A stretch of DNA of 64,000 nt. It comes from Muricea muricata (taxonomy: Eukaryota > Cnidaria > Anthozoa > Malacalcyonacea > Plexauridae). The position numbers and the translations under genes are program-made. Shown here piece by piece: positions 10,950 to 21,298 of the stretch (within the stretch, counting starts at the first letter, position 1; every line of letters begins with the position of its first letter). Where the stretch lies: contig OY979716.1 in assembly GCA_963855995.1 (NCBI GenBank), positions 88,567,369-88,631,368 on the forward strand, written 5' to 3'. Below the pieces are notes generated by a model. That model worked only from the letters and a program-made list of their open reading frames with translations. It searched no databases and had not been told where the DNA came from.

Positions 10950-13900
10950 CTAACTAACAAGTTCTAACAACTTACCACATATGCTTTTCACTTTTTCTGC
11001 ATCAAGTTGGGGTTTGGCATCCTTGTCTTTAAATGCATTAGATGTTTTTCCAGTGATGGAATGGGTGCACATAACTTCACGTGTCCACAACATGCCCATA
11101 ATTGAATAAACAAAATCTTTCAATGTTGACTTCTGTTTTATTGTTGCATACTGACCTTTAGTAAGGTCAATACTGGAACACAAGGATATCTACAGGTAAT
11201 ATAAAAACAATATTATAACTATGTTACTTTTTGTAGCAAAATTGTTAAAAAATTCAAATTTCAGCTCAGAACGCAGAAAAATTGTACTTGTAATTAGCAT
11301 ATGCATATTTCTACTAGTTATTGGCATATATGAGACCACCATTACAATTAAATGCATAAAACTTTGAAAAACTTGCAATTTCTGATTCAACATCAGCTGT
11401 TGAAGCCACACTTGGTGCTCTTGATGGAGTTGATGCACCTGAGGAGGTTGATGCTGTACTTGAAGGCCTTGAGGGAGTTGAACTGTGCACTAGAGGATAA
11501 TGCTGGCTATCTTTTAAGAGTTTTACTTGCTCTTGCAAATCTCCAACAATATCTGTTAGGCATGGCATTACTAAAACAATTAAAAAATCATTAAAGGCCA
11601 TGTCACACAATGCAATTTTTCTTGCAACTGGCAATGCAACTATATATATACTTTTGAGAGATTTAAAATTGACAAATGGTCAGTATCTGATCAGTATCTC
11701 AACAATGAAGCTGTAATTAACTTTGATGTCATTGTTTTACAAAACTTAAGAAAAATTAGTGATGCCTACAGGTATATGTATCACAAAATACCATGATACC
11801 ACAGAAAACGAGAAGTAATTAATGCACAAAATATGTGAATGCAACACATTTGCAATAGTGCAAATTCATGTGCAAATGTGATCAACAACTTAAAATGCAT
11901 ACATTCTCTATTTGAAAATCATTTTTCTGATGCCTTCTTTGAATCCAAAATTACATCAAGTATAGTAAAATATTGACCCATTAGCAGATATTTTTTAAAT
12001 GACATTGCTTGAAACATTTGCACATGAATTCGCACCATAGCAAATATGTTGCATTCACGGCATTTGAATTTTGGCACCAGGTGCCAGTGTGAGTGCAAAT
12101 ATGATTTTTCATCCAGTGATTGATAAACTTGTTATATTGTAGTATATACTATGGATATCATGTAGTGATTTTAGTATTAACCTACTACTAAGTAGCAATA
12201 TCTACAGTATGAAAGACCAAATCCTGGTTCATTTGATAAACCTTTACTTATTTATCGCCATGCTGGTATTCTGTGGTACATTAAGATTTTATCCTAATAA
12301 TGTCAGGTTTCAAAAATACTAGGATATGCTAAATCTAACTGCAACACCCCACAGGAAGAAAAAATACAGTGATATACACTTGTGACAAAAATATGGAAGA
12401 TAGAAAATTGTATGGTATTCTGTGGTACATACACCAGCATAGAATTGGTGTTGCCTATACATTTGAATTAAAAACACTCGATGCATTTGCATTTTATATT
12501 TGGTACCTTTGAGGTTGCTTATTACAAGCTTCAGGTGTTTGATTTCTTTTTCTTTTTCCTGCAGTTTTTTTTCAAGGTTGGAGTTTTTCTTTTTTAAATC
12601 AAATACTTCATCATCCTCTGATGGGCAAAACATCTTAAAAATCAGATAACATTTATTTCAGTGATTTTATCATGAGATATTTTGATATAAAGCAGGACAG
12701 TTCACACTTACATTGTCATCTTTGTTGAATTCAGTTTCATTAAATTCAGGATTCTCCTGTACAATCTATAAAGAGATGGATTGTGTATATACATTGTCTT
12801 ATAAAAACATTGCCAGTAGAATAACAATATCTTGTCACAGCCCAACTCTTTTACTACAGGTTGCAAATTTGCATGGCTGTGAACATGTGAGAAGATAACC
12901 CCCTATCTAGGTATGATCAACAATATTTAAACTCACCTTTTTCTTTGTCAGGTTATATTTGGCTCTTAAAGCCTCTATCTCACCAGTTGAAGGCTCAACT
13001 GTTTTATGGCTTTTCTTGGATCTTTTTGAAGGCTGAAAAGAATTCAATAAATGTACAATTTAAAAGATCTATTGAAATGCCCTTCATTAAGCATTCATTT
13101 ATTTACAGTAAGCACTGAAAGGGAAAGTCAGAACAGAATTTAATCCTGCTGTTTTGGTTTATGTTTATTGTACTGATTAATATTTGAACTACATAAAAAG
13201 TGGAAAAGTAATATAAAAAGACTTAGGCTAAAATAATTCTATGTACCTCAGTTAATTCATCATCAAGGAAAGTTATTCATTATTGGGGAGGGGGGGGGGA
13301 CAAGTAAATCAAACAATCTGCACATGCTAGACTTCACCCTTGGTATCTGTTAAATCTTCCAGTTAAGAAAATGAAGAGCTCCCCTTTTCATGCAATTCCC
13401 TTCCCCTATTGCTGCCTATAGGTTAATTTAAAATACAGTGTAACAAGGAAAATTAAGAAATATTAAGTACCTTCTCCTGAGTGAGCAGTTTGTTCGGTTC
13501 ATCCTCATCCTCTGAGCTGGCATACCTGCCATTTGGTCTTAAGCCACGCTTTCCTCTGCCATGATTGGGTGTCTTCAGAGAGCCAGTTTCACAATACTGG
13601 ACCATGCTAAGTCGTATAGTTTCATAATCATCTGTGAAGAAAGCCACACTATATTAATTGCAACAGAAATTACAGAATAATGTGTAGAACCAGGAAATGC
13701 TTCATGATTGAAAACCACTATGCCCATATGCATGGCTCAAATTACAAGGACCATCTGTGACATAAAAATATATATATACATATGTTATCTTTGTGAGGTT
13801 TAAATAATATATTTTAAAAGAAAACCAACGGAGCGACTGTCGAAAGTCAGATTGTTTTAAACATGTTGATAGTTAATGTAAAATAATCGGTTTGCATAGT

Positions 13901-14295
13901 TTATTGTGCAAGCAAGCTAGCTGGGTTTGAGATAATTTCGCTATGAATGCATTATTAGTGCGGAAAATATTCACTAATAACAATCATATAAAAGCTACTA
14001 CCACACTCACAGACTCACCACTAAACCGAAGTATTTTAGCCACACAGCTTGTTGTTGCAATCGACGATGGGTCAATTGAATTCTTTATGATTTTTTTGTG
14101 AAGCTTTGAAAATTCACGAGGCCATTCCACTATAACTGTCTTCTTCCAATCCCACGTGTCATTGTCAAATTTGTTTGAATCTTCTCGGACAATCCATCGC
14201 GTCTCCCCAATTTCACAAGACTTTTCGTTAACAAATTCAAATAGTGCGTATTTCATCATGATGTAGATAAAAAGATTCACGAAATCGCAGAACAA
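10950..14295 (-). CDS. BEN-domain protein of the CACTA element (probable DNA-binding accessory)
   Basis: Exons on the minus strand, with GT-AG borders: 14295 (or ATG at 14259)-14019, 13631-13471, 13032-12937, 12765-12712, 12633-12507, about 11600-11375 (borders uncertain) and 11189-10950. The N-terminal exon contains RWIVREDSNKF. 12633-12507 is a K/E-rich coiled coil (KKKNSNLEKKLQEKEKEIK). The next exon is Ser/Thr/Pro-rich. The last exon reads LTKGQYATIKQKSTLKDFVY, MLWTREVMCTHSITGK and AFKDKDAKPQLDAEKV, a good match to the BEN domain, which binds palindromic DNA in characterised animal proteins. No stop was found in the joined exons checked. It starts about 280 bp from the divergently read transposase. 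I infer a role like plant TnpA: binding the subterminal palindromes. Confidence 0.7.
11836..12059. mobile_element. MITE-like inverted repeat in a BEN-gene intron
   Basis: A 44-bp arm beginning GTGAATGCAACACATTTGC (11836) recurs inverted, ending GCAAATATGTTGCATTCAC (about 12059), with about five mismatches. The interior is non-coding. It lies between the coiled-coil exon and the Ser/Thr-rich exon. Confidence 0.55.
13250..13460. other. Intron sequence with poly-G tract
   Basis: Intron of the BEN gene containing a run of about 11 G at 13285-13300. Nothing else recognised. Confidence 0.4.
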
Positions 14296-14577
14296 ATGGA
14301 GCTTTCAAAAGCACAACCGGACAGAAAGGCAATGCCAAAGATTAAATATTAGCAATGCTATTCAAAAAGACGTGCAAAATACAAGGTGTTACAAACCCCA
14401 CAAACCCTAGCGCGCTTCTGCGCGACCTTCATCCAATGCCGTGACTGCCTGATGGCAGGCTGCACACTGCGCATATTAAAATTTCACAATAATTACTGGC
14501 CGCGCACGTGCGAATCTTTAAAGTATGAAAAATATTAAGAAAAATAAGGAAAAAGTTCAACATAAAAGTAAATAAAT
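14296..14577. promoter_or_regulatory. Bidirectional promoter region of the CACTA genes
   Basis: This 282-bp gap separates the start of the BEN gene (minus) from the first transposase exon (plus). It contains a CpG-rich block (GCGCGCTTCTGCGCGACC, about 14411-14426, and CCGCGCACGTGCG near 14500) in otherwise AT-rich DNA. Divergent starts this close imply shared regulation. No core promoter element was identified. Confidence 0.45.
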
Positions 14578-17500
14578 ATGCCAAGAGGACCATACAAAAG
14601 ATATGAATATGACCCAGACGCTCATATTCCCAGAACAACGTCGTATAACAAACGAAAACGTCAACATACAGAGATCGACTCAACGGAGACAGAGATAAAT
14701 ATTTCAACCAGAAGTGACAATGATTCCGTGAACACGGTATGCTACGAGTTGATACGTCAGTTACAAATACTATGAATATGAATTTGTTATGATTATAACG
14801 TAAATGTAAAATGTTTAAAATCGCGACTTTATTTGGCAATCGGGGACAAACTAACGAAAAACTTGCGAATCGAAATGAAGTTTTTGAACTTGTGTTGTTA
14901 CCACTCGAATTTTTAAGTTAAGCCAGTGTAATTAAGCCCCCAAAAACTTAGATTCTCCAAATAAAATGCCCATTTATTCACTATATAAATACATGTATTA
15001 AATATTTTTCTTGTAGATATCCTGTGATGGTTTAGTTGAAAAGGTGAGCCACAAATTCTTTATGATTTAATACATTGTTTTATATTTATGGCATTTAGGG
15101 ACTGGTCATAAAGTATGGGGGTGGGCTATGGAAATTGAGGGGTGGATCATGACTTTTTCAAGTCACAAATAGGGGGTGGGTCATGTATATTTTGTAGGAA
15201 AATCAGGGTGGGCCACACAAAATTAGCCTTTTAATAATTAAATTTTTACAGCCCCCCCCCCCCCCTTTATACTTTATGACCAGTCCCTTAGGTAGAGCTT
15301 GGGGTTTGTGTTGACTTGGGATCACTCTGATACCTGCATTATTTTAATGATTATGTACTATTTAATACACGAGAAGGAAATATGATAAAACACGATTGTT
15401 CAAGTGTATTAAAGGACTTCAAATACGCCGCATTGTAATGCTAAATAGGATGCAACATCATATAAAGAATACTAATGAATGTTACAGATTATATAAAGTG
15501 TTTTCCTAATTAGCACTTTATCAGTTATAAAGCTACCTCTTATGACCTATTATGGTTGACATGATTGGCCAATAATCTCATGAATTATTAATGAGTATAT
15601 GAATTGTTGATAGGGTAATGCTTTATTAGAATATAATTTTAACATTTCGCCTGGCTGTTCTGCAGCATTTTTGCCATTATTTACAAAATAGTTTATTATT
15701 TAAGCCCCATATGGCCTGGTTAAATACTGCAGTAATAATAGTCAAGAGACAATGTGTTCTACATTAACATTTTACCCAAGTTCAGTTGTGCCAATGAGTT
15801 ATTAAATCCATATCCAACCAAAATTTCTCATTGCTGCTATTGCCACCAACATTGGCATAATGTTACAATGTGATATTATACATTGTAAATGATGATCCCT
15901 GCTCAGAACTCAGCAGCTAGGATTGATTAATTCAGTCATTTCAAATCCCCACCAGTGTTGATAGTGAATAATAAGCACCAAATGTATCAAAGGACGCTGT
16001 GAGTTGATCCTATGACACACTTACCGTTTGTGTATTTATTGCCTTGCAATAACGATATATGTCAGTTTGTGTATTACCGTATATAGTTATTAAGTTTATC
16101 TTTTGTGGAATAGACTATGTCTGATAATATGAGTGAAGATGAAAGTGGTGAAGGTAAAGATGAAGAGCATGGTGATGGCAATGAGAGCAGTGAAAATTAT
16201 GAGGCTGGTGAAGCTGGACAAAATGTAGGAAACAGAGTTGATTTCAGCAATGACCAGGTAGTTATAACATTTGATGAAATCAGTATCCCAGATTTTAGTG
16301 CCAAATGTTAGCTAATTTTACCTTTTGAGTAAGAAATGTTTCTGCCAATATCAAATGACTAATGTCATTTAGTGCATAGCCTGCGAGCAGGCTGTAGGGA
16401 GAAGGTAATGTAAATAATGCGGCCTGCCCACAACCTTGACAATTTTTCGTTCTGCCCATTTTTAAAATGCTAAATGTTAACCAATTAGAAGCTTTCAAGT
16501 TTTAATTTAATTACCTTTGTTTACACAATTACACACTTGAAAATGCTCTATTTGTAATTTTTCTATAGGCTATAGCTTACCTTTAATACCCTTGCTATCT
16601 GAATCCTATACTAGCAACCAGCTCTGGCAGTAAGGCTTTGCAAACAGTCACTATTGAATGGCTATGCCATTAGGCATAGCCTATAGAACCAATCAGAACA
16701 CTGCGTTTCGTATTATTCACATTACCTTCTCCCTACAGCCTGCTCGCAGGCTATTTAGTACATTGAACAATTCAGTTAATTTTAATCCAAATAAAGAATG
16801 TTCTGTCTAAATATCCTGGCTTAGGAAGTTATAAACTCCAATAATTCTTTTTTTTTTGGAAAATCTTTTCAACCAGTTTGACTTTTTTTACCGTTTTAGA
16901 AGCACTTCTACTGTTCTACATGTACAGCTTACTTGGGGAAAGATACAACCATCACCATTTGCAACTCTTGTGAGGAATTGTTTGATGAAAGTGAAAGTAT
17001 CAAGAATGGAAATTACTTCATCTATATTCCACTTCAACAACAAATTGTAAGACTTTTGTCAAATCACAAAGTTTTTCCCTATTTGACTAATAGAGATTTA
17101 GACGTTATACTCAGTTCAAAGACTGTAAATGATGTGACAACATCTGCATTATATAAAGAACTTATAGTAAAGCATGGTCTTAATCCCAACGATGTGTCAT
17201 TAACATGGAATACAGATGGCATTCCTATATTTAACTCCTCCAATTTTTCCATATGGCCTTTACAAGCTTTTGTGAATGAGCTTCCGCCTCACCTACGGGG
17301 CAAAAATATTCTGTTGCTTGGGCTGTGGTTTGGTCAGAAACCAGTTATGAACACCTTCTTGAAACCATTTGTTGAAGAGTGTAGGAAATTGGAACCAATC
17401 GGTTTCACTTTTGGTAATAAGGTTTTGCCAAGAAAGGTTTTTGCTTTGCTACTATCTGCAGATTCTCCTGCTCGAGCTATTGTTCGAAATGTGAAGCAGT

Positions 17501-18642
17501 TTAACGGTCAATATGGGTGTGATTGGTGTGAATTTGAAGGAGTACCTGTACCAAATAACAATGGTCCTCCCACTCGATACTACCCTTACAGAACACCAGT
17601 TGTAATGCGCACTTCAGAAAATCAAGCTAAATATGCATTAAAAGCCACTGCTACTACTCCTGTTAAGGGAGTAAAGGGTATGACGATGGCAGACCTGTTA
17701 CCCACTTTTGATACAGTTAGAGGCACTGTAACAGACTTCATGCATTCTGTTTGCCAAGGTGTGGTAAGGCAATTGGTAGATCAGTGGGTTAACACTAAGT
17801 ACCATGGAGAGAGTTATTATGTTGGCCAAAAGGTCAACATGGTTGATGAACGACTACAACTTATAAGTCCTCCAAGTGAAATTCATAGAAGCCCTCGTGG
17901 TATCTCACATAGGTGTTATTGGAAAGCATCTGAGTGGATGGCATTTATCTTTTATAGCCTTGTTATTTTGCAAGGAATTCTTCCTTCTCGTTACCTGAAT
18001 CACTTCTTTCTTTTTGTGTATGGGATTTACACACTGTTAGGCGATTCAATATCTGATGATGCAATTTCTCTTTCTGAATTTTGCCTGACAAAATTTGTGA
18101 TTCAGCTGGAGGAGCTTTATGGGCTTTCCAGTTGTAAATTTAATGTCCATTGTTTGACACACCTAGCACATAGTGTTAAGGATTGTGGTCCATTATGGGC
18201 TACCTCTACTTTTACTTTTGAGGCACACAACCATGTTCTTGTCAACATGTTTCATGGAACACAGTGTGTACCACAGCAAATAACGGATACGTTTTTGCTA
18301 AAGAGCAAGGTTTTGTCAATGGCAAGGACTTGTATTGATAGGGATGACTCTTCTGTTTCTGTGCAAAATGTGCTTGTCAGGCTGATGGGAGATGATGTTA
18401 GGTACAAGCACAGAAGTTATTGTGATGGTTTGGGTCTTTTAGGTTCACGGAAAGTTGTTAAATTAGATGCTCATTGGTTGGTTGCTTTGCAGAATTTATT
18501 AGATATGATTGTAGTTAATGAGTCTGGGGACCTTTACGACAGGTTTGTTTGTAATCATCAACTCTATTCTAGTGTAAACTACACTAGATCGAAGCGGCAC
18601 ACCAATCACCATGTATCTTTCAGGCATCCAGTTTATACTTAA
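14578..18642 (+). CDS. CACTA/EnSpm Tnp2-like transposase, apparently intact
   Basis: Four exons with phase-0 GT-AG introns: 14578-14736 (MPRGPYKRYEYDPDAHIP), 15018-15044, 16114-16257 (acidic, MSDNMSEDESGEG) and 16900-18642, giving 690 residues without a stop. The large exon opens with a zinc-finger-like CSTC...CNSC (residues about 115-130). It continues with LTWNTDGIPIFNSS and IWPLQAFVNELPPHLRGK (about 210-240), CDWCEFEGVPVPN, RGTVTDFMHSVCQG (about 382) and HCLTHLAHSVKDCGPLW...FEAHNHVL (about 530-550). These are the conserved blocks of the Tnp2/Transposase_21 and DUF4218 regions of CACTA transposases. The three acidic positions are probably in TDG, TDFMH and FEAH. It is nuclear and would cut at the CCCTTAC termini. 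Introns host two MITEs. Confidence 0.85.
15095..15290. mobile_element. PIF/Harbinger-type MITE, 190 bp
   Basis: 15098-15287 begins GGGACTGGTCATAAAGTATG and ends ATACTTTATGACCAGTCCC, flanked by TTA on both sides (15095-15097 and 15288-15290). A TWA target triplet and GGG-starting ends are typical of PIF/Harbinger. The interior contains G-rich (GGGGGTGGGC) and C-rich stretches. It sits in the intron after the second transposase exon. Confidence 0.75.
15300..16113. other. Large transposase intron, nothing further recognised
   Basis: AT-rich intron between the exons ending 15044 and starting 16114. Apart from the Harbinger MITE I see no coding or structured signal. Confidence 0.4.
16368..16762. 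mobile_element. MITE with 9-bp target duplication
   Basis: 16377-16753 starts TAGCCTGCGAGCAGGCTG and ends with the inverse CAGCCTGCTCGCAGGCTA. The arms extend through GTAGGGAGAAGGTAATGT to about 45 bp. The flanks are TTTAGTGCA (16368-16376) and TTTAGTACA (16754-16762), a 9-bp duplication with one difference. Nine-bp duplications suggest a Mutator-like origin, inferred only from size. The first 17 bp form a small palindrome on their own. It lies in the last transposase intron. Confidence 0.7.
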
Positions 18643-19540
18643 GGCATAGTTTTAGGTCTTTTAAATGTCAAGCCATCTTGTCGTTGTTCTTTAGAGATTT
18701 CTCAGTACTGCCAATGCTCAATGTACAGTGTAATAATTGTTAAAGCTATGGAAAGTAGTCAGAGTGCTCTTCAGGGATTCAGATTTTAATCTCTAGCAAA
18801 TTTATTGTCGAAGTCAGTGAGACAAGTAATGTAATTGCACTTTATTCTTCTCAAATAGAACGTAAATGTGTATGTCTATTTTTAGATAGCAGAACATATT
18901 TTTGCCCCTTACCATATCGTATTTTTGGGGACTAGATACCATAGTTCTTGTAAATTAGATTGTAAGTACATGCATAGTAGTGGAAGAAGTATGTTTAACA
19001 AAGATAAGCAAAGAAATTGTTCAGACATGCTATGAAAATTTTAATAAGAAGTATCATAAAATGTAAATAGACCAATGGGAATTTATGACAAGCTTTCATG
19101 GCTTATCAAAGTTGCACAATGCTGAATCACATATAATAAATTATGCCATTAAATGTTTCTCCACTTTTGGAGCTGTTAGAAAATAGTGCTTAATTATTAG
19201 AACAATTGTTGACCTTAAGGCTTTGACATATACATATAGCAATGTGTATGTTTGCTGTTGTGACATATTCATAATTTGAGTTAAATGAGCATTTACTGCT
19301 TTTCATGCATTTTTGTAGCATGTCAATTAATTACTTTGCTTACCTAAACAGCTGTTAGTACCATATAACATATATGTATATATATATACCATTAACTAAA
19401 TGTAAATTAAAAAACCTTTGTTAATAAACTATGCTAAATATAATGTTGTCAGAATTTGGCCCAAATAAAACTTTTACCAGATTCTATAAATTATTTTATA
19501 GAATATGTTATACAATATTTCATATATTAATTAACAAATA
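18643..19540. other. 3' region of the CACTA element
   Basis: Non-coding. 19375-19540 (ACCATTAACTAAATGTAAATT … AAATAAAACTTTTACCAG) is repeated in similar form at about 20075-20215, so a segment of roughly 150 bp is duplicated on both sides of the foldback below. Confidence 0.5.
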
Positions 19541-19551
19541 GATTTCATTTT

Positions 19552-19940
19552 TGCATACACGCGCACGGATGACGTCAACTGATGGCGTGATCTAATTTAG
19601 CTAATTTATTTCGCGGGTCTTCGCATGATTTTTGCCAACTTTATTATAATAAAACACAAATAGATTTCATTTTTTTTGTGCTTCTGTACTGTAATAAATC
19701 ACAGATGACGTCATAGCGTGTAAAGAACAAAAAGTCACGCACTCGACTGCGTCTCGTGCATACTTTTTTGTTCTTCATGACGTCATCTGTGATTTATTAC
19801 AGTACAGAAGCACAAAAAAATGAAATCTATTTGTGTTATATTATAATAAAGTTGGCAAAATCATGCGAAGACCTGCGAAATAAATTAGCTAAATTAGATC
19901 ACGCCATCAGTTGACGTCATCCGTGCGTGTGTACTTTAAT
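19552..19940. repeat. Long near-perfect foldback (arms about 185 bp)
   Basis: The left arm begins about 19552 (TTGCATACACGCGCACGGATG) and the right arm ends about 19940 with its inverse. Both arms contain GATGACGTCA motifs, CAAATAGATTTCATTTTT and TGTAATAAATCACAGATGAC. The apex is CGCACTCGACTGCGTCTCGTG. Identity between arms is very high, implying recent origin or gene conversion. Each GATGACGTCA is a CRE/ATF-like palindrome, an observation only. Confidence 0.8.
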
Positions 19941-19989
19941 AACACACAGCTCGCGACCAATGAAAATGCAGAATGAACATGCATTATTA

Positions 19990-20362
19990 TATAATGTCCT
20001 ATAAAATATTCTATAGGACCTTGAAGTCCTATTGAGAACAGTAATAGGTATTTATAGAATTGTTAGTCATATATATATAAACCATTAACTAGATGTAAAT
20101 TTCCAAATCTGGTTAATTGAATATGTTAAATATAATGTTGGCCTAAATAAAACTTTTAACTATTTTCTATAAGATATTGTATAGGATATGTCACAAAATA
20201 TTTCATATCAATGTTCTATAGAATATTCTATAGGACCTGGAAGTGCTATAGAAAATGGTAATAGAATATTCTATAGAATTGCTAATCCTATAGAATATTC
20301 TATAGGATGTACAATATTCTATAGCATATTCTATAGGATTCTATAGAATATTTTCGTAAGGG
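19990..20362. repeat. CACTA right end: subterminal palindromes and terminal repeat
   Basis: Repeats of TTCTATAGAA, GAATATTCTATAGGA and variants run to the terminal GAATATTTTCGTAAGGG (ending 20362). The array is denser in the last 150 bp and mirrors the left end. Confidence 0.8.
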
Positions 20363-20631
20363 CAGCACAACGGACTCAAACAGACCATCTGCAAAGAAAT
20401 TTCCCCGAACAAAGGATGATTGATTAAAACAAGTAGATTACTTTTTGATCAATGATCAGGTACATATAATTAATTATATTATATACATATTAAATATAAT
20501 GTTATATACACATATTATATACGTATAAAATATAATATACTGTAACTGAGATAAAGACACTGAACAGTTCTTGACAATATATAGAGAAAATTAATTATAG
20601 AGATAGACTGCATGTATATACTTTCCTTTAG

Positions 20632-21060
20632 GAAGAACAACGAAAAAACCCTTCAAAGTTTACAGCTCAGTGTGCAAGAATGACGGTTGATTGTGCAGAG
20701 TGTGGCAAACCAAGGGTGATCTACAGTCAAAACAAATTATCTGAACAACAGCAGATAACCATTCTTACCGGATTACACGAAGAATATACATGCGGTGGGC
20801 ATGTCCTACCACCAGACAACCCCATGCACAAAAGTGTAGAAGTTAAGCTGACCATAAATTGCGGTGATCCTATAGAGTTGGCATACTACAGCTCCAAGAT
20901 TGGTAGAGAAGATGTTTGTTGCTATTCTGGTGGAACTGGTGCCAACCAAAGCAATGCTTTGAAAGAAAAATTCAAAACAGTTTTGCCTGTTTGTGCAGCC
21001 TGCATAAAAAATGGACTTCAACCTATCACTGCACTACCGTATGGTACTAAGAAGAAGTGA
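20632..21060 (+). CDS. Last exon of the transposase-like gene, cysteine-rich tail
   Basis: Acceptor TTTAG at 20627-20631, stop at 21058-21060. It encodes EEQRKNPSKFTAQCARMTVD, then CAECGKPRV, YTCGGHVLPP, INCGDPIELAYY, VCCYSGG and LPVCAACIKNG. The paired cysteines (CxxC twice, plus CC) suggest a zinc-binding domain, perhaps for DNA or chromatin contact. The 235 bp between this stop and the right inverted repeat end carry no other gene, which fits the end of a transposon. Confidence 0.7.
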   Translation, partial: EEQRKNPSKFTAQCARMTVDCAECGKPRVIYSQNKLSEQQQITILTGLHEEYTCGGHVLPPDNPMHKSVEVKLTINCGDPIELAYYSSKIGREDVCCYSGGTGANQSNALKEKFKTVLPVCAACIKNGLQPITALPYGTKKK

Positions 21061-21261
21061 TAATTTTAGTGATATTAATTAATAGTTGTTAATAGTTTCT
21101 ATTGCTAAAACATTAAAGCAATGAAAAATCTAAGAGTTTGTAATGAGTTTTAACTTGTTTACACCATACCTCCAATTTTACCTACAAATTTCCAGGGATG
21201 AAATATTTTTAAAAAAATAAAATGTTTTTCCGACCGACCTACCCATATAAAATTTGGCTAT

Positions 21262-21295
21262 GAAACCTGAAACCAGCGTTTTATTTTGTTTGGCC
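21262..21295 (-). repeat. Right terminal inverted repeat of the undescribed transposon
   Basis: Inverse of 5608-5641 with two mismatches, ending TTTTATTTTGTTTGGCC, followed by the TTA target triplet. Confidence 0.85.
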
Positions 21296-21298
21296 TTA

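Larger units (their letters stand above)
10211..20364. mobile_element. Complete CACTA/EnSpm-like transposon, 10,150 bp, two divergent genes
   Basis: The left end (10213) reads CCCTTACAAAAATATTCTAT and the right end (to 20362) is its inverse with one mismatch over 25 bp. The flanks are CA at 10211-10212 and 20363-20364. Removing 10213-20364 restores the interrupted exon. The element encodes a Tnp2-like transposase (plus, 14578-18642) and a BEN-domain protein (minus, 10950-14295) from a shared central region. Both terminal regions are dense in ATTCTATAGAAT-type palindromes. Two-gene organisation, subterminal repeats and a 2-3-bp duplication are known for CACTA elements. The CCCTTAC terminus is not the canonical CACTA, so the subgroup is uncertain. 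Both genes look intact, suggesting recent activity. Confidence 0.85.
5907..21060 (+). pseudogene. Multi-exon transposase-like gene of the 5608-21295 element, split by CACTA
   Basis: Exons linked by in-frame GT-AG joins: 5907-6238 (MAETRSYLTV start), 6369-6492, 6762-6949, 6983-7489, 7592-7823, 7968-8180, 8371-9013, 9122-9270, 9402-9554, 10086-10212 continued at 20365-20459 after the CACTA insertion, and 20632-21060. The product would be about 1,050 residues. The catalytic-like core is in exon 8371-9013 and a cysteine-rich tail is at the end. Breaks: TAG TAA at 6948-6953 (removed if a 33-nt intron 6950-6982 is real), TGA at 7809-7811, the CACTA insertion at 10213, and TGA at 20421-20423. Removing CACTA plus one CA restores the frame (VIDT then STTDSNRPSAKK). 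I recall similar unnamed proteins from sponges, cnidarians and Rhizophagus fungi. The function as transposase is inferred from the acidic triad and its position inside the inverted repeats. Confidence 0.75.
5605..21298 (+). mobile_element. Undescribed DNA transposon with D-D-E-like gene, inserted in hAT-1
   Basis: The element spans 5608-21295 and is flanked by TTA (5605-5607 and 21296-21298). The left end GGCCAAACAAAATAAAATG and the right end form 34-bp inverted repeats with two mismatches (5608-5641 and 21262-21295). Just inside each end the plus strand reads CCGACCGACC (5641-5650 and 21230-21239). Excising the element plus one TTA restores the hAT-1 frame (RHQNAS then KNKSAYDK), which proves the boundaries. 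The only native gene is the multi-exon one at 5907-21060. Without the nested CACTA element (10,152 bp including its duplication) the transposon is about 5.5 kb. A 3-bp TTA duplication resembles PIF/Harbinger, but the protein is not a Harbinger transposase, so I leave the superfamily open. Confidence 0.85.

Noticed and set aside
14429-14839. 136-codon minus-strand frame with membrane-like segments
   Set aside because: It overlaps the first transposase exon and shared promoter, is AT-driven, and has no conserved pattern.
5608-21295. Assigning the transposon to PIF/Harbinger from its TTA duplication
   Set aside because: The termini and the TTA triplet fit, but the protein lacks any Harbinger transposase or Myb-like motif that I can recognise, so the superfamily is left open.
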